DNA of 64,000 bases from Paramacrobiotus metropolitanus (Eukaryota > Tardigrada > Eutardigrada > Parachela > Macrobiotidae): the NCBI RefSeq assembly GCF_019649055.1, contig NW_026570275.1:372001-436000 (forward strand), read 5' to 3'. The translations under genes were made by a program, and so were the position numbers. Under the pieces are notes generated by a model. That model was not told the DNA's origin and made no database searches. It worked only from the letters and a program-made list of their open reading frames with translations. This document shows positions 32,599 to 44,970 of the stretch, in pieces (positions within the stretch are counted from its first letter, which is position 1; each line of letters opens with the position of its first letter).

Positions 32599-33401
32599 TT
32601 ATTGGGACTACTTCTTAAGCCAGGTCTTAGTGCACTTTCACCGCAAGGATCGTGCCCCGTGACCTCCAAATTCAGATAAATTGTATGGATGTCGATCTTT
32701 CTATCTGGCTTGATTTTATGTTGTAAATAACTCTGACGAAACGCACTCTCGCCGTGCTTAACGACAACACCTTGGGAAGTTTCCGGACTTTTGACGACCC
32801 TGCCCGCTTCAATAGAAGGAAAAGATCAAGAATCTGCAGATACTTATTCAATACTGTTTATGTCCGCCACAGAGTTGTGGAAGTTGGTAAGAACACCGTG
32901 CGGTAGATCAACGCCGGTTTAAAATTATGCTATTGAAATTTGGTTACGAAGACAATGGCTGCCATAACGGTTTTTGAGCGTTCACTGGGTGTAAATAATT
33001 CCCCCATCAAACATCGTTCCATCGGATTCACTGTGCTGTTTGTTGGGTAGTATGTTCAGCGCATAATAAGAAGACATCGATGTGCGGCGACGTAAGCGGT
33101 TGGCCAGTATTATTTGCCACAACAAGCCGATTCAGTGGAACAAATTATTGAAGCAAGCGTACAAGTATTATATTTTAGTTCTGCTAGAATTTTAGTTGAT
33201 AGGGCATTCTACAAACTAACTGAACATGAGTTACCGTATGGCATGGACTTGGTCGTCAGATCGGCCGCTAGGTTTTTTGGACTGAAGTAACGGTTTCATG
33301 CGGGCAAAAAAAGTCATTGACAGCTTTACAGCATTTACGATAGCAAGACCCTTTTGAAAATCATTGTTTTACCGTAATATTGATGGAGTTACTGGGTCGC
33401 C

Positions 33402-33711
33402 AATGGGTGAGATCACACAGACATTGTCTGCGGTCTGTGATGCATGCTCCCTCTCCGTGGCGCATGCATGGCCACGGACAGGGATATGAATCCCGGTCCC
33501 TGTTCCAGCTGGATAATGTGCGCGTGATCACTCCGTGGCACACGCATGACTCCGTAGTGAACATTGATTTTCCGGACTCCTGTTCTTAAAGGAGGATATT
33601 TATTGTCAGCCATGTGATGGTAAAAAATGGCAGTCTTGGGCAGTTCTCGTTTTCTCCGGCCTTGGCCTTGAGGATAGTATATACATAGCCAGTTCTTGCT
33701 GCTAGCCAGCA
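33402..33711 (+). repeat. 0.3 kb direct repeat with two hairpins, left copy
   Basis: Pairs with 35449-35770 in the same orientation; both contain ACAGACATTGTCTGCGGTCTG and end TTCTTGCTGCTAGCCAGCA. In this copy the two hairpins are damaged by substitutions (CCACGGACAGG, ACTCCGTAGTGAAC). It lies just upstream of the zinc-finger remnant. Confidence 0.85.
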
Positions 33712-33998
33712 AACTGGTAGCAGATCGTTGGTTTCCTGTGTGGTGACCTTTCATATTTCTACAACATCAAGGTGATAATTCCTTCGCCCAGTAAACAATA
33801 TTTCTGTCCTTGTCACTTCGCCTATTACTCTTGCCCATTGCCAAAAACGATGCTTCGCATAACTCCGCGGAATTTACCGCCCAGCTTACCACCGCCCATC
33901 GCTCTCCTGTTCACGGATGTTTCCGAGGGATATTTTCTGCACACCTGAACGGCTAATCCGAGGGAGTTTGGTCCAATCGACGCCATTTCATCGACATC

Positions 33999-35118
33999 AT
34001 GAGCCACTCTACTGGAAAAATATATACTTGCCGTTATTGTGGATTTGTCGCCCTATCACGACGTGTTGCTCGTCTTCATCGCATACAAATACAAAAGGCG
34101 CGATTTTTTTGCGCGAAAACACCAACTTTATTCCAAATACTACACTTATTTGTCCGAAACATTTCCTTAGTGCTAGTATTGTTAAAATTATCTTGCCACT
34201 CCCAGAAATGGCCTATTTCCACCACTGTACCTACTTAGCTCATGATGAAAATGACCTTAAAAACCATGTTGAACATCATCAAATTTTCAATTGTATCAAT
34301 CGACGGCCAGATTATCTCGACGCCATCCGGATTTATTACGAATATAGGGGAACTCTACCCCGTCAATCTACATCATAGTTATTATCATTTTTGCAGTAAA
34401 GGCTACTTCTGTAAGAAGTGCGGATGTTGGACAGCATTTAGGCCTCAGTCTTGTATTCACTGTATCAATCATTGTCAGGGCCTATTTTACCAGTTATACT
34501 CTGATACCCCAACTCATCATTATCATTGCCCATATTCCATGTTCGCCATGCACGGGCCTCCTCCAAAGATGTCGGTGACAACACTAACTATCATCAACCG
34601 TGCACATATCTGGCTAAAAATCTTACGGACTTTAAAAATCATAAATATTACCATCAGATTTACTTATACGTAGCTGATCGACCTGATCACAAAATCTTCA
34701 TGCGCCAATATTTCAAAAACTATCGAAACAATCGTCCGTTAAAAAATGGAAAACAGTGCGAAGGTCTTATAGGCACTATACCTGACCGTAGTTTTAAAAT
34801 TTTTGATTTCCTAGCACTTAGTTTTGACCAGTTAGGTATCATACCTGGTCAATATATTTTGCGTTTAGTTATAGATACGGAGTGTTCCCACCGTCCTGCA
34901 GTTATTGTGGATACAATTCGTCCCATACCCAGTTTGTGGCGTTTCATCTCCGACGCCATAACCTCTGCCCACGGGACTTCGACGAACACGCACACCAGTG
35001 CCGTACTACTCGTATGTGCACCTACGTTGGCGTCTCAGAAAAAGACTCCATCAATCATGAGTTCCTTCATAAAGAGTTAATCCGCCACCAGTATGGACGC
35101 CTGACACGCGCCATGTAA
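33999..35118 (+). pseudogene. Degraded poly-C2H2 zinc-finger gene
   Basis: At least three modules of about 115-120 codons can be followed across several + frames. Each starts with a C2H2-like finger (YTCRYCGFVA, FCKKCGCWTAF, CSYCGYNSSHTQF-x-FHLRRH). Each may then carry a second His-rich block (CTYLAHDENDLKNHVEHHQI, CTYLAKNLTDFKNHKYYHQI). Frameshifts and lost cysteines or histidines break the reading, so it is most likely dead. The third module is the best preserved and ends at TAA near 35118. The whole block sits between two 0.3 kb direct repeats. Confidence 0.6.
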
Positions 35119-35448
35119 CACCTGGATCTCCAGGTCCTGTCCGGCAACTGTGAGGACAAAATCATCAAGTACCTCAAAGCACTGCACCGTAGCCTCCGAC
35201 TGCGGGCTCGCCTGGAACGTCAGCGTGCCAGCCAGTCATCGTGTCGCCCAGCCATCATGCCACCATAGCCATGGTGACCTCACATCCTATGGATAGTTCA
35301 TGCATGTACTCGTAGTATTTCGCCCGATGTTTTGATTGTCCCGTACAGTGCACTTCGTGCTCAGTTATTGTAAACCAACAGGTTTTGGGCGCATAAGCCG
35401 TTTTACTGTTGGAGAAGTGCCGTGGTGTGGTTCTGAAGAAGGGTACTC

Positions 35449-35770
35449 TGTGGGAAATCTCACAGACATTGTCTGCGGTCTGCAATGCATGCTCCCTCTC
35501 CGTGGCGCATGCATGGCCACGGAGAGGGATATCGATCCCGGTCCCTGCTTCAGCAGGATGATCTGCGGGTGATCAGTGATCACTCCGTGGCACACGCACG
35601 GCCACGGAGTGATCATTGATTTTCCTGGATCCTGTTATTTAAGGGAACAGGAGAAAATATATTGTCAGACATGTGATCGTAAAAAATGGCACTCTTGGGC
35701 AGTCCTCGTTTTCTCCGGCCTTGGCCTTGATGATAGTATATACAATGCCAGTTCTTGCTGCTAGCCAGCA
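35449..35770 (+). repeat. 0.3 kb direct repeat with two hairpins, right copy
   Basis: The better preserved copy. It contains two consecutive perfect stems: CCTCTCCGTGG/CCACGGAGAGG around a GCATGCAT-type loop, and GATCACTCCGTGG/CCACGGAGTGATC around a CACACGCACGG-type loop. The stems share TCCGTGG/CCACGGA, as if one arose from the other. Confidence 0.85.
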
Positions 35771-37579
35771 CCAAGGCGCTTGGCCTAGGCTAAAACTACA
35801 CATTACCTATCGCATCACTTTGACATCCTATTCTACACGTGTTTACCTAGTTGAAGGTCCGGCAACCACACGACCTGTGTGCTGGTCAAACAACGCAGAG
35901 AAGCGTCGACGTCACCGCAGCCCCGGTGCAGCAGGCGGTATCAACCGGCCACTTTATAATAACAAAAGGCAACAGTTAATTTGCTCAAAACATGATTTGA
36001 TCCTAGAAAGTTAAATTCCTCACCGTTTTTTTAGCAGCATGACTTCTGCTGAACGACAAACTTCTTACTTCAATAATGCACTTCAATTGGCGCCTTTTGA
36101 AAGGACACTTAGACTAACGGTAACCATTTGATTGCGATAGTGTTGAAAATATTCCCTCAGGTACTGCGTGGTGCCTAGCTTCGATAAAACTTCAGGAAAG
36201 TCCATTTCGGTTTCTGTTATTTTTTGTAAAGGTCACTGATATCGAGCTACTTCAGCGTTGTCCTTTGTTGGTCAACAACCAAACCGGCCGCTTTTTCCTA
36301 ACGGAAGCAGTGGTCTCACAACGTTCGGGAGTCTGAATAAAGCCGTCTTTGGAGTGCAAACTATGGCTGCTTTTAAGGCGCAGCGATTAGTGCTCGGCAA
36401 GGGTAATCGATGGATGTAATTACCCCAACGCCCACGGCACTAGACAGGGACGTATTTCTTTCTGACACGTTACATAACCGTTACATCACTTAAGGACGTA
36501 CGCAGTAAGTACGTGCGTCCGCACTAAGCCTTTTGAATGATCGGCGAGCCTGAGTCTCTATATTAGGCGCCTGTGTCGGTTGGACAAACCGGGCAACCCG
36601 GTTTCACAGCAAGAAAGAAATCTGTCTGGCATTCTCCTGGGTTAAGTTGCCGAACGGCCTGTGTCCGCAGCTGGCGCAGCATCTCCCACGTGGATACGAT
36701 TTTTCGATCGACGTTGCGGAGCGGAAAGCAGCTCGCGGTTTGTGAAATGTATTCGATACATTGTAACCGCAACCATTCGACATATAAGTTATGGAATCTG
36801 AGCAATGCACTTAAATTTGCGTCGTTTTCGAAATGGTTTTTTTTTTCAGTTGAGATGGTTTTGAAATACGTATTTCGGTGCGTACTTCCGGAATCTGAAA
36901 CTTGCGAGCTCGTCTGTTCTTGAAGAACGCACTGGTTTGTATGCTGATATGATTTCGGGTGTTTTAGATGTGGCATTTGCATCGGGGTGCGTGAACTGCC
37001 AATGAATATGAACCGTTATTGTGTATCTTGGTTTTCAGTGTGATACGCGCCACTTTACAAAGTTAGTTTGTTCTCTCTGATTGTATTCTCCCTCTCTCTC
37101 ACATAGTCGCTAACAGCTACACGATAAAGTTTCAAATCGTACAGCCGTATTGATCGTACTCGTAAAGCCTTGGTATCCAGTACACGGGCGCTACCAATTG
37201 CAGCCTTTGATCCACTATGACAATCGCAACTCAAACACTGGCTGCAGATTGGTCTGTACGGTTTCGCGATAATAGTGTACGAAAAGCATTCATATTACTC
37301 GTATTTGGAAGAACGACGGAATAACATCGATAGGGCAGGCATATTAGCCACCAAACGAAAACGAAGAGGTTGGCCAGCTCACATAGAGTTAATTCGCAAT
37401 GTAAATGGATTTATGGCGCGCTGACTGGACACGAAGCTTTAAAGGTCCGTTTGCTAATCGATCGATCGAAAGACAATCGATCGAAAGACACTTACTGTGA
37501 ATACCTGAATTTATCTGCTGGGCTGGTTGCGACCCAAAAAATTTAACCCCCCATATGTTATCATGCATCACGGGAACAG
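35771..37579. other. Intergenic, nothing recognised
   Basis: Overlapping frames of 110-140 codons on both strands near 36563-36982 show no motif or splice logic. A doubled ATCGATCGAAAGACA word lies at about 37456-37492. Confidence 0.4.
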
Positions 37580-37691
37580 GTGACTGGGCGCTGCAGATCT
37601 CGCAGCGCGAGGGGGACGCGCATGAGGTCCTCTTCGATCTCGTCTACAGGTATCGGGGAAGCTGGGTCCACTGCAGTCTGTATTCGGTATG
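37580..37691 (+). CDS. Possible internal exon, family unknown
   Basis: A GGAACAG acceptor and a GTAGGT donor bracket an open stretch reading GDWALQISQREGDAHEV and ending FDLVYRYRGSWVHCSLYSV. It has GC and codon use unlike the AT-rich flanks. No partner exon was found and no domain is recognised. It may be a lone surviving exon of a broken gene. Confidence 0.35.
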
Positions 37692-38361
37692 GTAGGTTTG
37701 TTTTATCTTCAATTATTCAATTTTGCTTATTGGATGGAATCGTGTGGAAAATACTTACTTAGTAAAAAAAGACAAGACAGACAACATGATAGCCACACAA
37801 CCAGGAAGAAAATCAAAAAATTTAAAACCTGCACAACGATGAATGTCAGTTACGGCGTGAAATTTTTTACGGCTCTCGTTTTGGACAAAGGAGTGCACCA
37901 GGCACTCTATTGTTTCTTGTCTACAGCGATTTGTGGTGTGAGTCCAATTTATAGCTAACCAATGTATTACTTCATTTACCAACGAATCACCCACAACGTT
38001 CCGTAGTCAATTGTTTATTTCCTTTTTTACAAGACATCGGACTAATTGCTCTTCATAAACAATAAAAAATTGGCCGCCTCATGGCGGCATGCAGCACATA
38101 CACAACGAATAATTGTATGAGAGCCCTCCAGGAAGCCAACAATTTTCCCACAGTTGCAAACTGCGCGTTTGAAATTACCCACAAGGACGGGATTAACCGC
38201 AGAAACTTTGGTTATGGTCCGCGCTGCTGCCGGCGCAGCCGTCGTTGGTGCAGGCGTTGCAGATCCTTCAGTCGCACGGACCACCTTCCGCGGGTGTAAA
38301 GACTTGTGTCGTCTTTTCCCAGTTGGCGTCCCGCTGGCAATGGATTGATCGAGGCGCTTTC

Positions 38362-38527
38362 AGATGCGGCTTCCGTGGTTTCCTTTCTGGATGGCAATTG
38401 TCTCGCTGATGGCGGCGTATAAGCCCCGTCGCAGCATCTCGTTCTTACAGATCTGGCAGGTCACCCGGTTCATGTCAGTGTGAACCTCTCTGATATGACG
38501 ATGCACATAGTCCGTGCGGCAAAAAAA
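38362..38527 (-). pseudogene. C2H2 zinc-finger fragment
   Basis: The minus strand reads FCRTDYVHRHIREVHTDMNR and then VTCQICKNEMLRRG, a finger with one complete H-x3-H pair followed by the start of a second finger (C-x2-C). The frame ends at TGA soon after. A Thr/Ala/Pro-rich frame with a CxC...CxC-x2-C stretch follows at 38284-38042 and may belong to the same gene after a splice or frameshift. Confidence 0.5.
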
Positions 38528-38791
38528 TTTTCTTCAAAAGTACGAGAATAAATTTCGCCTTTCAAAATTTCCGGTCGTGGCATTTGAGCACATGCTTGCA
38601 AGAACTTGACAGAGAATGCGACATCAATGAGTCAAGATACAAGTTTGAAGTATAGATTTTCAGCAAACGTTTATGCCAGTACCAACCAATTAATGTGCCT
38701 GCCTGCATGCCATTCGCCATATTTTGGGGAATGGAAATCCCGATCAGCAACACAGATGTCGACAACCGGCTTTTTACTATGTCGGTTTTAC

Positions 38792-39051
38792 CAGTACCCA
38801 ATGGCCAATGCCCATGCAGGCTGATGCAGCAGATCATAATCATCTCCACCAGAAATACTTGCATTCATGACATTTGACGCCATATGCAAGTCATCACGAT
38901 AAACAGCATATAATGACATATTCCAGCCGTTGCGAAGTATTTTACCTAAGCCACTCATGGTCCAGTCTGGAAGAAAGGGTGTATGCGCCAACATGAGGGT
39001 CGATCTTCCGATCCCTTCCCCAGGCGGATATTGACTATAAGGATTCCAATG
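38792..39051 (-). CDS. Possible exon, family unknown
   Basis: A continuous 86-codon minus stretch reads HWNPYSQYPPGEGIGRSTLM and on through FLPDWTMSGLGKILRNGWNM to GYW, ending at a TG|GTAAAA donor. It has no stop in frame and looks protein-like (aromatic-rich, balanced). No domain is recognised. A further stretch at 38600-38720 (AGTLIGWYWHKRLLKIY) on the same strand could be a next exon. Confidence 0.35.
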
Positions 39052-39212
39052 TGCGCGGCGGATAGCTAGCGGCTACATGGGCCGACAAACACAACGACAA
39101 CCGCGGCAGGATGGGCCGAAATTGCCACGTGTTGACACGAATCGATACCGGAGGAACACCACCGCCACTCGTGGTACACCAGGCGCATGCGCACTGCTGA
39201 TGTATTGGGTGA

Positions 39213-39480
39213 GTGCAACACAGCGTTCTGCCCGGCTCGGCAGCGGCCTTGCCGGAAATTCCCCCAACCGCCGCTGTCCCAGTTGCCGCCCCCGCACCCG
39301 TCGCTAAACCATCCACTTCCGTAGCGGACGCCAAACCAATTTGCCTCGTTTGTCGCGAGCCTATTGTCGCCCTGTCCACCAGAACATCGCATTTTACCGC
39401 AAATAGTGCGATCACCTCTACTGCGCCGGCTTCGCACCTCGCCTTCCGGCATCCTTGACCTTAACACAGTACGAAGTTTC
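39213..39480 (+). pseudogene. Decayed RING-finger paralogue
   Basis: A Pro/Ala-rich stretch (EIPPTAAVPVAAPAPVAKPS) leads to PICLVCREPIVAL, the first C-x2-C of a RING. The next ligands appear in another frame (CDHLYCAGFAPRL), matching CGHVHCSACAPGL of the RING gene at 54739-55370. Frameshift and stop codons mark it as dead. It lies about 15 kb away on the opposite strand. Confidence 0.6.
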
Positions 39481-40702
39481 GTACCATCCTTTCAGAGAAC
39501 GGATCACATCAAAGTGGTTGTCGTGAAAAAGAACCATTGTTTTCTTTTCCTCCACTGGACCAGAAAAAACAATAGAATTACACTGCTCCTGTTGTATGAC
39601 GAATCATTGACGATGATAATATATTCCGAATGAAATACTTGTATTCTCCGTACCTCCGCCAAAACACCCGGAGCAAGTGGTAGTTTACCAACTTCATCAA
39701 TTCTTTGGCTAAATTGCCCCGATTACTGGCGTCAGGGTTCTCTAACTTTCTTGCTTCTGTTTTGAAAGTGTTTGGTACAGTTTTTCATCGTTATCTGCTA
39801 AATCTTTTGCAGTACAACCACTCTGGCGAGACATAAGTCTTCACTATTCTTTATTTGTAAAATAGGTGATTTTCTTAACGCTTCTGTTCAACTGCTTTGG
39901 AAACGTAGCATTTTCCTAAGAGTTTTCAGCATGTTCGACCCATATTATTAAATGTATCATCAAGTCGAAATTCTTGATTACGCTGAAGCGCTTTACTGAC
40001 TGAAATTTTCTTGATCGATGGCTACCAAAAGGTTTTTCTGAAAAAAAAACATCGTCCATCTCTAAGCATTCATGAACATCCGCTTCCTTTACTTCTACCG
40101 GCTCTTCTATGTTCGTCGGTAAAAGTATTCACTGAACAAAAAATAATGTGAATAGCGGAAGGATGGAGCACCATAAAAATATCAAGCGGTATTAAAACAA
40201 AACCCAGTGAGGTGTGCGAGAATAAAAGCGTCAAATAAAACCAAGTGTGCTTATTTATCAATACTGTTTAATTCGGCATCTCCGTGTAAAACATTTTCCT
40301 CGTTTTCCTTTCCCTGCTCATCCGATTCGTCCGACTCAGTTAAAACCCTTGACTTCATTTTCACCGACGAGACCAGTCGACTTTCAGCTATTTGAGAAGT
40401 GAGAATGGTTTCTTTCACCAGGTTGTTTGTGCATTTAAGTCCGATATGACTCAGCCTTCGTGCATAGAAATCTGAACAGTTGAATGCTATTTTTTACTAA
40501 CCGCCAAGGAAACACCTGCAAACGCACAAACTGTAGTTTTGGGCTTCGTTAGATGCCACGGACAGTCGCAGTTTACAACTCACTGCACCGCAACGTGCGG
40601 CCCCACCATCGAGCCCGAAAAATAGTAAAACCGTTGGCGTAATCCTTACGATCAAATCACCATTAACCGTGCGGATTACAGAGATCACCCAGTGCGTCCA
40701 GC

Positions 40703-40806
40703 AGTGCATCATAGAACAATCAGAGAACATAGAACATCATACATACATCATACATCATAGAACATCATAGAACATCATCACCGTCCAGCAGTACATCATA
40801 GAACTC
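40703..40806. repeat. ACATCATAGA micro-tandem
   Basis: Irregular tandem of ACATCATAGA/ACATACATCAT words, interrupted by CACCGTCCAGCAGT, which also occurs just before it as GCGTCCAGCAGT. Confidence 0.75.
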
Positions 40807-43800
40807 GACCAGAGGAGAAGAGCTACTGCATGATGGATTGGATCATTAAAAACGCTCACTTCCTTTCCAAAACTGAAGTCGGAACCATGTTGAATCTTCA
40901 TCTCACAACAACACTCAACCCGTTTGTACTGCGATTTTGTTCGACTGTGCTTTGTCGTCGCCACCCGAGTTTGTTTCAGGCTATTCAATCTAAGATCACT
41001 TTCTAACTGGATCTCCAGTTCGAAGGTGATCGTGGCGACGTTAACAGTTTCCAGTGCGGAAACGCCGCTGACCAAACAATCACTTCGAACTGATCATCTG
41101 AACGTTTCCGTGGCCTATCACTGTTTGACCGAATTTTAGAATAAATATCATATTTATTGGGTGGAGATGCGTGTTTCCGACACCTCATGCAACTCGTGGC
41201 TGCAACCAGTGACTTGCAGCCTAGTTTGTTTCCGAAGGTTATGTTCAATGCTGTTATGAGTTGCAATGAATTCCATATTTTGTTAGGTTTCGTCTTAGAA
41301 GGAATATTGGTTTTTGACTTTAATCGATCTCAGTAGCATTCTGTAAAAGAGTGCGAAAAGAATGCGTTTCTGAAGAATATGGTCTGCTAACTATAATCTG
41401 GTAATTCTCTATGCTAGTACCCACAAGACTATCATTTGTACACAAAAGGTAAGCGATTCCCCAGTGGAGAAAAGGTAAACTGCCACAACTGTGGTAACGG
41501 GCCATAAAGAGGCAGACTGCTGGTTAAATCCAAGGAGAAGGAACCGCTCAGAAGCGATATGACAAGCACAGCACACGAAGAAATCCTTGTTGGTGTCGGC
41601 ATTACAAGTGGTCGGAATAAATCCTGAATAAATTCTGCAACACGGAAAAAGTCACATCAACCAGTTTGTTTCATGTGGTCCAGAGGTTGTAGCTACCTAA
41701 CGGGCGGAGGATGATATGAACTGAAAGTGAAAGGGCTTACGCAGAGCGACTATACCGAAAATATTATGGATTCTCATCAATAACTTACCGGAGATATGTT
41801 GGACATCGGAAAGCTGGAGATGACTTTGAGCCGTGATGTCGTCCATGTAACCGTTTCGAATTTTTCAAACAGGATTTCAAAACTCAACAGATTTCTACCG
41901 TGCAAATGATTAAGCGGCTGCAGAAAGTATATTAAATTTCGTGCGCCTTTAAATGAGCCGATTTTAACGAACATACCTAAACTACGCAATCAAACCGGCA
42001 CTGTTCTTTTGAAACACGCAGAAAGTGACAGATTTAACCCACAGTTTTGCTGCAGTATATCATCCGGAAGGCTCAGTTGCTGTTACAGCTTGCAAGCGCT
42101 TGAATTTTTTCCCACTTATCGAGGTGACCCTTAATGTTCACTTTTAACAAGCTAAGAACGGGATCCGTCCGTCGGAACGTTTCTTTTCCTTGTGAATTTC
42201 CCACAGATCTAAATGAAATAACAGGCGCAAAGGTTTATAAAGGAAGGGATTATATATGGGGGGAAGCCAAATGTCAGTTTTTTACCAGCAAACGATCCTC
42301 AAGCGCCTCTCATTCGTCGGCACACTAGATTCCTGCATTACTACTGCGCAGTCTTAATAATCCCCACAATCAAGGCCCCACCGAGCTACATCGAATTTAA
42401 CAACCTTGAGTAAATCACCATGGAGCAGTTGATGCGGTACAAAGACGGATAACATACATGGCTTATTAAGACGGCCACAAGTAATATTAACGCAACCGGG
42501 AGCTCTGCGCGCTGTTTCGGTCAAGGTTACTATCACACAGGATGATATGTTTTGTACTGTATATAATAATTATGCAGCAGCTTGTCCATAAAAAGGGCGT
42601 TATTGGCTTTCTATTCCCGCGTGTAGACGATCATTTTGTCTGTAGACTTTCATATTGTCGATATTGAAAATTTTGAGGCGCTGATGACGTGCCACTTTTA
42701 TGGTTCATAGCCTCCATCAAATATTATACGGCATTTAAGCTGTGATTTAATGTCATATATCCCCATCTCATGCAGCAATACGCCGCCGTCAAAATCCAGT
42801 TTTTATTAACCAAAAGAAAAAAACCGTTGATAAAAACCACCAGTAACAGTGAAGTCGCGGAATTCGCATGGGCGAACGGAACGCTGTCCGATTGAATAAT
42901 ATCCTGTGATTTTAAATTATGGTTATACCATCTGAGAAATATATATCATGTAACACTCTTAACTGAGCTTTATGATTGCTTAATTGTGTTGTATTCTGGC
43001 AACTCTGGCAAACACTTGTCTACAACGTCGATTAGAACTGACTGTGCCACCCAAAAGTTGGCCCGCAGAGTAGCTGTGTACTGTAGCCGCTAGATGAAAT
43101 GGCACCACTTTCAGATCCGGTTGCTGCCTGCCCCCTACCAGACAGCGCACACCGTACGTAGAACGTTAACCAGCGTGTGCGCTATGTTCCGCACACCAGA
43201 CTCTGTGGGGCCATTGCATCAAGCGGCTACAGAACCGAAAGTCTTTATCCGTTAGCTCATTGGTAGTGCTATTGTTGATTTCTAGTGCCTTGAAAACTGG
43301 ACAGTTGGTGAAATCCTAGGATGCGATGAATTTATCACTCCTCGTTGAAATGTGTCGATAACTTTGTGCTGGCAATCTGTGTGTCGAAAATTGCAACATT
43401 GATGAACAGCAGGGTTCTAAAGAAAGCACTGTTTTGGTTCTTATCTCTAACATTCGCAAACTGTCCCACGGCTCCTGATTAGTGGTTTCATGGCCCAGCT
43501 AAAATGTGCCAGTCCGAGTTTCTGGAATCTGAAAATGCCAAAAATTTGGCAAATAAAATAAGTTTGGCCATACGTGCGTCATAGATCTCGCTGAGATTTA
43601 TCATAATTGGAGTTTAAAGGTCACGATCACCACATGTTAGGAGTCGGTTTGCTCAGTGGACGTCGAGACACACGCATTGTGAAGGGTACAAAACCTTGGC
43701 AGATGTGTTAGGAATTGTCTTAGACATCAGTCCATGTTAAACGAATACGGTAAAAGGTAGAAACTGTGCCGAAGTATTTCGAGCTCTTTACGTAATGAGC

Positions 43801-44207
43801 AGACCATGCCGACGCCCTACCGAACTTGTACAAAAATGTAACGACCAGAAAAAAGCAGACTTTTGCTGGTCGTAAAATTGAAACTTAAACACCGCCAAAC
43901 AGGTATTGCTGCCAAATAGTGGCATTATCACGGCTTGCAGTTACGAATGTCCTTTCATCAAGGTGTGCTGAAACTTGACTGGATGGTCTGCTGAATAGTT
44001 TGTCATTTTGCCAGTGAAAATCCTCGGTTATCATTTTGGTTTTCAAACTATTTCGTCCAACTCACTGGGATAACTTGCATTGGTATCGCCTTTCATCGAT
44101 TTACTCTAATATATTTTAATTATTATATTATTTTATTCGCGATTCATCGATTTGAATGATCGTATATAGGTGGGTATAGAGCCGTATGGCTGCTTGAGAA
44201 GAAATCT
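40807..44207. other. Long stretch without a supported gene
   Basis: Frames up to 106 codons overlap on both strands without motifs. No splice-bounded exon, RNA gene or complete element was recognised. Confidence 0.4.
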
Positions 44208-44444
44208 TTAGCTGACGATAAATGGCGAAGTACTGTCATCGTGGACATACTTCAGTGCATGTGTATATAATGATGCAGCGCTAGAACAACCGATGGTGAA
44301 TGAAACAGAACTTTCAGTGGCAGGCAAAGTTGCCGGCGATCGATCTACATGTTGGGGACAGCGTCCTGGCACGACGTCGGATAATTCAGCAATTCCTTCA
44401 AACGGACCGTGTAGTTTATGATTGAATTTGTTAGCGGTTTTCAA
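44208..44444 (-). pseudogene. Possible Ty3/gypsy integrase tail
   Basis: The minus frame reads KFNHKLHGPFEGIAELSDVV, similar in form to the KxxxKWxGPFxVxExxSDVx region at the end of gypsy-type integrases. The assignment is from motif memory only. Confidence 0.35.
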
Positions 44445-44699
44445 CTTTCCATGAGTATTGGAAGGTAATACCAGATCACCGATTTTATGTTGGTGTTTTT
44501 ATCTTCGGTTTTAGCTGACGTAAGATCTGTTGCTTCCGCGTTTTCAGACTCCTAGTACGCTAACTTGTGCAATAACATGGAATCGTGCCCTCTTGAAACT
44601 GCTTAGACGCTGATGACCATCACCGTTGTATGGATATATGAAATCGAGCCAGGATGGCAGATGTCGCTTGAAGAACTTTCAGAAGAATTTACAGCCTTT

Positions 44700-44970
44700 T
44701 AAGCAGGAAACCCTTTATTTGAAAATATTGAATCTCTTTTTCGCCTTAAAATTGGGCACTCGGCCTTTCAACGCATGATATTATGGTTTGTATCAGCAGG
44801 ACTGTTATTGGTGGATGTGACCTTATCAGCGTATATATTGATGACATCGTCATCGGTGGTCGAGCGTGTGAACAACATCCAACCGTACTGATTGAAGCCC
44901 TTCACCGTTTGCGCTCTGCTATTTTGTTTTTGAACCCGCAGACTGTCATTTCTTTAAATCAAGAGTACGT
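44700..44970 (+). pseudogene. Decayed Ty3/gypsy-like reverse transcriptase core
   Basis: FRLKIGHSAFQRMI is followed, after a frameshift, by ISVYIDDIVIGG and then ALHRLRSAILFLNP. These are the motif around FGL..AP..FQ, the catalytic YIDD box and the RLR...L.LNP helix of gypsy-type RT. The piece is short and broken. Confidence 0.6.

Noticed and set aside
32900-33060. Minus stretch YYPTNSTVNPMERC, resembling an integrase HPQxN...VER motif
   Set aside because: Only one short motif, with no catalytic residues or neighbouring retroelement parts in frame.
38562-38864. Minus frame with GHWPLGTGKTD, resembling a P-loop
   Set aside because: The GTGKT lies across a likely splice donor (TG|GTAAAA), so it is probably intron sequence; no Walker B motif follows.
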